Part shown: in pieces, positions 58,918-64,000 of the stretch
Numbering within the stretch: position 1 is the stretch's first letter
How the letters are laid out: each line of letters begins with the position of its first letter
From: Flavobacteriales bacterium
GTDB lineage: Bacteria; Bacteroidota; Bacteroidia; Flavobacteriales_F; PHOS-HE28
Reading direction: 5' to 3'
Length of the DNA stretch: 64,000 bases
Assembly: GCA_020635695.1 (NCBI GenBank)
Contig: JACJZH010000003.1
Span: 124,001-188,000 of the forward strand
Position numbers and translations under genes: made by a program
The notes under the pieces: generated by a model
Databases searched by the model: none
The model's input: only the letters and a program-made list of their open reading frames with translations
What the model was told of the DNA's origin: nothing

Positions 58918-60402
58918 ATGGAACACTACGACCTTTGCGTGATCGGTGGTGGCCCTGCAGGCTACGCTGCGGCCATGCGCGCCATAGACCTGGGCATGCG
59001 GACCTTGCTCGTGGAGCGGGACCGCATCGGCGGCACCGGCATCTATAACGGCGCGCTCACATCCAAGACGCTCTGGGAGATCTCCCAACGGGTAGCGGCC
59101 GTCAACGAAATGGTCCGACCCAGGGGCCGGGAACCGTTCCGCATGACCTGGGAAGAGGTCTCCAGGACCCTGAACGAGGCCGTCTTCGAAAGGAAGTACC
59201 TCTATGCCTGTCACCTCCAACTTCTCCAGAACAACGGCACGGACCAATTCAGGCATGAAAGGGGCACCGCCCGCTTCATCGACCCCCACCGCATCCGGAT
59301 CGAACGTCCGGGGTGCACGGTCGATGTGACGAGCGCACGCACCATCGTGGCCACCGGCAGCAGGCCACGCACCCTGCCCGGAGTGCCGGTGGATGAGCGC
59401 CGCATCATGACCAGCGATGGCATCTTCGCACTGGAGGACCTTCCCGAAAGCCTGGTCATCATCGGAGCAGGCGTCATCGGTTGTGAGTTCGCCACGATCC
59501 TCAGCAATTTCGGACGCACACGCGTGCACCTCATCGACCGCGCCGCCCGCATCCTTCCGTTCGAGGACGAGGACGTATCCGAACTGGTCGCGTCCAACCT
59601 GGAACGCAAAGGCGTGATCGTGCACAGGGAGGTGGCCCTTGAGCACCTGGAGCACCTCCCGGACGCCGTGCGATTCTCCTTGAAAGGGAAGGACGGCAAG
59701 GTGGTGGCACACGAAGCGGAACGTGCGCTGCTATCCGTGGGCCGGGTCCCCAACCTGGAGGGGCTCGGCCTGGACCTTGCCGGCGTGCAACAGGATCCGG
59801 CCACTGGAAGGGTGGTGCTGGAGGGAACCCGCACCAATGTGCCACATATCCATGTGGTGGGTGATGCCACCGGCAGCAACATGCTCGTGAACCTCGGTGA
59901 ACTCGCGGGCCGCCATGCCGTGGAGGAACTAGGTGGGCTGCCCCTGGAGGCCATGGAGACCAATGGCAGCAGCACCATCATGTTCCTGGACCCGGAAGTG
60001 GCCGGTGTCGGGGTCAATGAGCAGCAATGCCGTCAACGGAACATCCCCCACCGCGTTGCCCGCATCGACTATGCCTGTCTGGCGAGGGCCATCGCCATGC
60101 GCCGAACGCAGGGGTTCTTCAAACTGATCGTGAGCGACGATCGGGAGATGCGGATCCTGGGCATGCGCGCGGTGGGCGAACACGCGTCCAGTGCCATCCA
60201 GGCCGTGGCCCTCATGATGCACCTGGGGGTCGGAGTGCGGACCCTGACCAAGCTCGTCCATCCACATCCGAGCATCACCGAGGGCGTTCAGGAATGCGCC
60301 CGGATGCTCTTGAACGAGAGCATCTTCAAATCCCCCGTGTTCGGCGACAAGATGCGCTGCCACACGTGGCGACCGGGGCAGGCCGACACCCGCGCCGCCT
60401 GA
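58918..60402 (+). CDS. Pyridine nucleotide-disulfide oxidoreductase family flavoprotein lacking redox cysteines
   Basis: 494 residues with the Lpd/SthA fold. The FAD motif YDLCVIGGGPAGYAAAMRA starts at residue 4; the NAD(P) Rossmann motif is VIIGAGVIGCEFATIL; the second FAD motif is HVVGDATG; and the C-terminal His-Glu dyad is in LVHPHPSITEGV. The redox-active disulfide is missing: where Lpd has CxxxxC this protein has GGTGIYNGALTSK, with Gly41 and Ala46 in the cysteine places. It therefore cannot be a normal dihydrolipoyl dehydrogenase. A transhydrogenase-like or quinone-reducing role is possible but not shown. No 2-oxoacid dehydrogenase genes lie nearby. Confidence 0.88.
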   Translation: MEHYDLCVIGGGPAGYAAAMRAIDLGMRTLLVERDRIGGTGIYNGALTSKTLWEISQRVAAVNEMVRPRGREPFRMTWEEVSRTLNEAVFERKYLYACHLQLLQNNGTDQFRHERGTARFIDPHRIRIERPGCTVDVTSARTIVATGSRPRTLPGVPVDERRIMTSDGIFALEDLPESLVIIGAGVIGCEFATILSNFGRTRVHLIDRAARILPFEDEDVSELVASNLERKGVIVHREVALEHLEHLPDAVRFSLKGKDGKVVAHEAERALLSVGRVPNLEGLGLDLAGVQQDPATGRVVLEGTRTNVPHIHVVGDATGSNMLVNLGELAGRHAVEELGGLPLEAMETNGSSTIMFLDPEVAGVGVNEQQCRQRNIPHRVARIDYACLARAIAMRRTQGFFKLIVSDDREMRILGMRAVGEHASSAIQAVALMMHLGVGVRTLTKLVHPHPSITEGVQECARMLLNESIFKSPVFGDKMRCHTWRPGQADTRAA

Positions 60403-61518
60403 TCAATCCAACGTGGGTGGCCCCGGGTCCTGGAAGTCGGGGTCGTTGATGAACTCCGTGTCGGTCAACGTGTTCAGAAAGGCGAGCAATTGCTGCTTCT
60501 TCTGCGCGGTGAGCTGTAGCCCACCCGTCGTGAACTTCATGAACGCATCGATGGTGGGCGAGGGATGCCCGCCCGAATCATAGTGGTCGATCACTTCCTC
60601 CAGGGTCTGGAAGCGCCCGTCGTGCATGTACGGGGCCGTGAGGGCCACATTGCGTAGGGTCGGTGTCTTGAAGCGGCCCATGTCCGCCGGGTTCCCGGTC
60701 ACGCCACCGGCGCCCAGGTCCGAGAAGACCGAGTCCAGACCATTGTTGTGCAGCTGGTGGTCGGTGAACATGGCACCACCAAGTGAATGGCAGTGGAAAC
60801 AATCGGCACCCCCCTGCCCACCGGGAACATCAGGAGGAAAACCCCCTTCTGCCTGGAACAGGAAAAAGCCCTGCTGCTCCTCGGGTGTGAAGGCTTCCTC
60901 CCCGCGCAGCACACGATCATACTTCGCGTTGGAGCTCACCATGGTCCGCATGAACTGGGCGAGGGCCTTCGCCACGAGCATCGAATCGATCTGCGTGGTG
61001 CCGAACGCACGCAGGAACAGTTGCTCGTACGCCGGATCGGCCTGCAGCTTGGACACGGCGTTCGGCCAGGTGTCGTGCATCTCGATGGGGTTCACCACCG
61101 GCTCCAGGGCCTGGGACTCCAAGGTGGGCGATCGACCGTCCCAGAAGTAGAACAGGTCCCACGCCAGGTTGATCGGGGCCATGGCGTTGCGGTCCCCCTC
61201 GATGCCATCGATCCCCGTGCTGAAGGGGGTGCCGTTGTCGGTGAACGAGAACGGTGCTGCATGGCAGCTTCCGCAACTCTGTGTGTTGTCCCCCGAAAGG
61301 CGCTCCTCGTAGAACAGGAATCGACCCAGCTCCACGCCTTCCTCGGTCAGTTCATTGTCCGGCGTAGGCGGAAGAGGCGGAAAATAGGAAGGGACCTGCA
61401 GGCCGTAGGGGGTGGGACCGGAAGCACCTCCCCCTCCTCCGACCGATGGATCGGGGTCCTTCTTGCAGGCCGCCAGAACGACCGCGGCGAACAGTGCCAA
61501 CGTCAGCTCCTTTCTCAT
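60403..61518 (-). CDS. Diheme peroxidase / MbnH-MauG-like lipoprotein (distal gene)
   Basis: 371 residues with a lipoprotein signal (ALFAAVVLAAC) and a Gly-rich linker. The two heme sites are CGSCHA and CFHCHS. Family motifs: LGRFLFYEERLSGDNTQSCGSCH, RNAMAPINLAWDLFYFWDGR, GRFKTPTLRNVALTAPYMHDGRFQTLEEVIDHY. It is the last gene of a three-gene operon with a second diheme protein and an MbnP-like protein, joined by four-base overlaps. In MbnP/MbnH pairs the diheme enzyme oxidises a Trp of its partner in a copper-binding site; this context makes such a role plausible here. A general peroxidase is the alternative. Confidence 0.9.
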   Translation of the reverse strand: MRKELTLALFAAVVLAACKKDPDPSVGGGGGASGPTPYGLQVPSYFPPLPPTPDNELTEEGVELGRFLFYEERLSGDNTQSCGSCHAAPFSFTDNGTPFSTGIDGIEGDRNAMAPINLAWDLFYFWDGRSPTLESQALEPVVNPIEMHDTWPNAVSKLQADPAYEQLFLRAFGTTQIDSMLVAKALAQFMRTMVSSNAKYDRVLRGEEAFTPEEQQGFFLFQAEGGFPPDVPGGQGGADCFHCHSLGGAMFTDHQLHNNGLDSVFSDLGAGGVTGNPADMGRFKTPTLRNVALTAPYMHDGRFQTLEEVIDHYDSGGHPSPTIDAFMKFTTGGLQLTAQKKQQLLAFLNTLTDTEFINDPDFQDPGPPTLD

Positions 61519-62531
61519 GGTACTTGATCGATCGGGCGCTCATCGGTGAGCGACCCAAGGAACTCGAGCAGGTCGCTGCGTTCCTGCGATGAAAGCGTGA
61601 ATGGCCGAACGGCCGGACTTTGGTTCGGATGCCCCACCCCTCCGCTCATGAAGTGGTCGATCACCTCGTCCAATGTGGTCATGGAACCGTCATGCATGTA
61701 GGGCGCCGTGAGGGCGATGTTGCGCAAGGTCGGCACCATGAACTTCCCATCGTCCGCGGGGTCCAGCGTGATGCGCCCCCGGCCTTCGTCCTCATACACG
61801 GCATACAGCCCGATGTTCCTGTACGAACGATCGCTCAGGTCGAACCCGTTGTGACAGGCGGAGCAGTTCGCCTCCGGACCATTGAAGACCTGCAGACCCC
61901 GTTGCTCGGCCTGGCTCAGTGCATGCACGTCGCCTTGAAGGAACCGGTCATACCTGGACCATCCGCTCAGCAGGGTGCGTTCGTAGTTGGCGATCGCCCT
62001 GGTGATGACCCCCGCGTCCAGGTCGCGGCCGAACGCCTTCCTGCTCAGGGACCGATAAGGCTCTTCATCCTTCAGGAGCAGGGCGGCCTCATGGATGTCG
62101 AAGTCCATTTCCACCGGGTCATGGATGGGCGCCAGGACCTGCATCTCGAGGGTGGGTACGCCGCCATCCTTGAAGAAGGCGGGGTGGTGGGCCACATTGG
62201 CGAGCGTGGGCGAGTTCCGCAGACCCGGACGTCCCTGCACTCCCAGGCTGATCGCGACCGTATCGCTGAAGGCGCGATCGGGGAAATGGCAGGACCCACA
62301 GGATACCTCACCACCGCGTGACAGTCCGGGTTCGAAAAAGAGCGCCTTCCCGAGCTGTACGCTTTCAGTGGTCAAGGGTACCTCCTCGTTCATTGGAGGG
62401 ACCGGGTGACCCGGTGGCACCTGCAGGGGGAACGGCGAGGTCGGGCCCGGCACTCCGTCCGTATCCCGTTGACAACCCGCCGCCAGCACCAGCAGGGCCG
62501 CTCCAAATCCCAGGCTCACGCTCCTCCTCAT
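61515..62531 (-). CDS. Diheme peroxidase / MbnH-MauG-like lipoprotein (middle gene)
   Basis: 338 residues with a lipoprotein signal (ALLVLAAGC). Heme sites are CGSCHF and CSACHN. Other motifs: LGKALFFEPGLSRGGEVSCGSCH, LRNSPTLANVAHHPAFFKDGG, YERTLLSGWSRYDRFL, DDGKFMVPTLRNIALTAPYMHDGS. It is clearly diverged from the neighbouring paralogue, with Phe in the VAHHPAFFKDGG segment where the other has WDLFYFWDGR, so the two are not a recent duplication. It overlaps both neighbours by four bases (61515-61518, 62528-62531), which implies coupled translation and a shared function with the MbnP-like protein. Confidence 0.9.
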   Translation of the reverse strand: MRRSVSLGFGAALLVLAAGCQRDTDGVPGPTSPFPLQVPPGHPVPPMNEEVPLTTESVQLGKALFFEPGLSRGGEVSCGSCHFPDRAFSDTVAISLGVQGRPGLRNSPTLANVAHHPAFFKDGGVPTLEMQVLAPIHDPVEMDFDIHEAALLLKDEEPYRSLSRKAFGRDLDAGVITRAIANYERTLLSGWSRYDRFLQGDVHALSQAEQRGLQVFNGPEANCSACHNGFDLSDRSYRNIGLYAVYEDEGRGRITLDPADDGKFMVPTLRNIALTAPYMHDGSMTTLDEVIDHFMSGGVGHPNQSPAVRPFTLSSQERSDLLEFLGSLTDERPIDQVP

Positions 62532-63277
62532 TCCAGCTCCAGCGCGTGCTTTACGTGCTCCATGAGCCGCAGGGCCACATCCACGTTGGACCCTCCATGG
62601 AACTGGTTATCGATCGCCAGGTCGAGCGTGTCCGTTCCCGAATGGAAGAACCGGTCCACGTGCACCCTCAGCGTCGCTTGATGGGTCACTCCCTCCATGA
62701 TCGTGATGGGGAGCAGTGATTGGACCTCCGCGAGCGTAAAGCAGGTATCCAGCCCGGCATGGATCGAGAACGTGGGCAGCACGTTCCCGGTCCCGTTGGG
62801 GTCCGTGTCATAGCGACCATCGAAGATGATGAACCGGTAGCCCGTGGTCCAGGTCCAGTAGGTCCCATTGCTCAGGCTCAACGGATGTCCTTGTGGATAT
62901 TGCGCGGGATCGGAGTTGTTCAGGTCTTCCGGGATGCCGATGCCGGTGAGCAGATGGGTGTAGGTCCCCCCTGGGACCGTGAACGAATAGGTGACGGGAC
63001 CACCCCCCAGGTCGACCAGGTCGATGTCGAGCAACTCCGCGGTGTCCGTGGCGGAGACCAATCGCATCTCCGACAGATAGGCCCTCAACTGGTCCACGAA
63101 CACGCGATAGTCGTTCACGTTGTGGTACTCCGTGTTGGTGGCGAAAGGTTGCCCCTCCCAATCCGCGATGATGGTCAGTTCCAGCTGACCGGGACCTGGT
63201 CCGGCAGGAGGCTTATAGCACCCCGAGAAGAGGATGGCGGCCGCCAGTACACTCAATGATGATCGCTTCCGGTCCAT
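62528..63277 (-). CDS. MbnP-like lipoprotein
   Basis: 249 residues with a lipoprotein signal (VLAAAILFSGC). The core is a beta-sandwich with the MbnP pattern: LELTIIADWEGQPF, VDQLRAYLSEMRLV, a GTYTHLLTGIGIPEDLN segment, the Trp motif TYWTWTTGYRFIIFDGRYD, and HVDRFFHSGTDTLDL. MbnP proteins bind copper and, after oxidation of a tryptophan to kynurenine by the diheme enzyme MbnH, do so tightly. Here two MbnH-like genes follow in the same operon. No methanobactin precursor is nearby, as is usual for Bacteroidetes homologues. A TATCTTGC box at 63353-63360 may be the operon promoter. Confidence 0.82.
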   Translation of the reverse strand: MDRKRSSLSVLAAAILFSGCYKPPAGPGPGQLELTIIADWEGQPFATNTEYHNVNDYRVFVDQLRAYLSEMRLVSATDTAELLDIDLVDLGGGPVTYSFTVPGGTYTHLLTGIGIPEDLNNSDPAQYPQGHPLSLSNGTYWTWTTGYRFIIFDGRYDTDPNGTGNVLPTFSIHAGLDTCFTLAEVQSLLPITIMEGVTHQATLRVHVDRFFHSGTDTLDLAIDNQFHGGSNVDVALRLMEHVKHALELE

Positions 63278-63352
63278 GTGCGCGAAAATGACGTTCCATC
63301 CCTGAACACCGTTGTCCGATCCGGCGTTCGCAAGACCAACGGCTTATCCTGT

Positions 63353-63360
63353 GCAAGATA
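63353..63360 (-). promoter_or_regulatory. -7-like box of the MbnP operon
   Basis: Minus strand TATCTTGC, one mismatch to TAnnTTTG, 76 bases before the MbnP-like ATG. Confidence 0.3.
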
Positions 63361-63405
63361 CGGCAGCCGGCAGCCCGGACATGGTGACCACGCTCACCCT
63401 CAGGC

Positions 63406-63412
63406 TATCTTG
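63406..63412 (+). promoter_or_regulatory. -7-like box of the UvrD-type helicase gene
   Basis: TATCTTG on the plus strand, its last base seven bases before the ATG at 63419. It is the same arrangement as at 32343-32356. Confidence 0.45.
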
Positions 63413-63418
63413 CCGGGG

Positions 63419-64000
63419 ATGTTCACGGTGCTTCGCAGTTCGGCCGGCGCGGGCAAGACCCATGCCTTGGTGAAGGAGTACCTCAGGCATTGCCTGGACA
63501 CGGACCGCACCGATTCCTATCGCCAGGTCCTGGCGCTCACCTTCACGACAAAGGCGGCCGGAGAAATGCGGGAACGGGTGCTGAGCTACCTGCGCCACCT
63601 CTCAGCCGGACAAGGCGGCGGTACCGCCCTTGAGGATGTACGCCAGGTGCTGCTGGACCGCACCGGGATGAGCGGCGAGGAACTTCAGGAACGAGCACGG
63701 GCGGTCTTCTCCCACATGCTGCACCATTGGTCCGACGTATCGATCGGCACGATCGATGCCTTCACCCGCCGCCTGCTTCGCCCGTTCGCCAGGGACCTTC
63801 GTCTGGACCATGACCTGGAGATGAGCACGGAGGTGGCTGAACTGCTGGACAGGGCGGTCTTCTCCCTGCTGAACGAGGCGGGAACCTCTCCTGCGATGAC
63901 GCGACTCCTCACCAGGACCGCCTTGCGCATGGTGGAGGACGGATCACGCTGGCGGCCCGATGGACCTCTGCGACTCCTGGCCAATGAATTGCTCATGGAG
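63419..64000 (+). CDS. UvrD/RecB-type ATP-dependent helicase-exonuclease (N-terminal part, cut by window end)
   Basis: At least 194 residues visible with no stop before the window edge. MFTVLRSSAGAGKTHALVKEYL carries the Walker A motif Ia of superfamily 1 helicases. VLALTFTTKAAGEMRERVLSYL is motif Ia/Ib, and SIGTIDAFTRRLLRPFARDL is the motif following it in RecB/AddA-type enzymes. The start directly at the P-loop and the SSAGAGKT variant fit the large (about 1000 residue) Bacteroidetes RecB-like subunit that pairs with an AddB/PD-(D/E)XK protein in double-strand break repair. The nuclease domain is outside the window. Confidence 0.88.
   Translation, partial: MFTVLRSSAGAGKTHALVKEYLRHCLDTDRTDSYRQVLALTFTTKAAGEMRERVLSYLRHLSAGQGGGTALEDVRQVLLDRTGMSGEELQERARAVFSHMLHHWSDVSIGTIDAFTRRLLRPFARDLRLDHDLEMSTEVAELLDRAVFSLLNEAGTSPAMTRLLTRTALRMVEDGSRWRPDGPLRLLANELLME

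Noticed and set aside
58918..60402. Calling this gene dihydrolipoyl dehydrogenase (lpdA)
   Set aside because: Both redox cysteines are absent, so the disulfide chemistry is impossible despite the overall similarity.
1..64000. Prophage, integrative element or insertion sequence
   Set aside because: No integrase, transposase, capsid or tail genes, terminal repeats or att-like duplications were seen, and codon use looks uniform across the window.

Overview
This 64 kb window looks like chromosome from a GC-rich (about 60-65% by eye) member of the Bacteroidota, most likely Flavobacteriales. The evidence is consistent across the window: promoters with the Bacteroidetes -7 box (TAnnTTTG), type IX secretion (T9SS) sorting tails of both type A and type B (CHU_C), a PorP/SprF protein, type III glutamine synthetase, a fused SecDF, a DUF5606 protein and a SMUG2-like glycosylase. 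No tRNA, rRNA, CRISPR array, insertion sequence or prophage was seen. Genes are tightly packed and no gene-free stretch exceeds 300 bases. Start codons were often moved inward from the longest frame, using promoter position, signal peptides and family N-termini.

Layout. 1-4.9 kb: the N-terminal part of a TPR/PD40 envelope protein, type III glutamine synthetase, a Ca2+/Na+ antiporter and TatA. 4.9-8.4 kb: SecDF with an OmpA-type peptidoglycan-binding domain embedded in its periplasmic region, the most unusual gene here. 8.5-13.9 kb: a secreted FG-GAP protein, malate dehydrogenase, and an ECF sigma factor followed by a membrane-anchored PKD/CHU_C protein. 14.1-21.1 kb: a giant CUB/PKD/P-domain/repeat/SprB/CHU_C adhesin (about 2335 residues if joined), broken by a one-base frameshift near 17307 and holding three nearly identical 480-bp tandem copies. 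21.1-32.3 kb: gyrB, a beta-barrel plus TPR pair, ftsE, two glycosyltransferases and murB. 32.4-39.8 kb: a diheme peroxidase lipoprotein, a DPP IV-like peptidase, an M28 peptidase, a CPBP-like membrane protein and a pentaheme cytochrome with a T9SS tail. 39.9-51.6 kb: housekeeping and small envelope genes (DUF5606, NlpE-like, tgt, LptF/G, SMUG2-like, acyl-CoA ligase, SCO, PhyH, Uup). 51.6-58.8 kb: a type B T9SS module read on the minus strand (PKD/CHU_C giant, then TPR-PD40, then PorP/SprF). 58.9-64 kb: a flavoprotein oxidoreductase lacking its redox cysteines, an MbnP plus two diheme-peroxidase operon, and the start of a UvrD/RecB-type helicase.

Functionally the window is dominated by envelope biology: export (SecDF, Tat, T9SS), very large surface adhesins, secreted peptidases and c-type cytochromes. 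Several proteins depart from family consensus at key residues: SecDF (extra domain), TGT (no zinc cysteines), the Lpd-like flavoprotein (no redox disulfide) and the CPBP protein (no catalytic His). Several promoters sit so close to their start codons that leaderless transcripts are likely.
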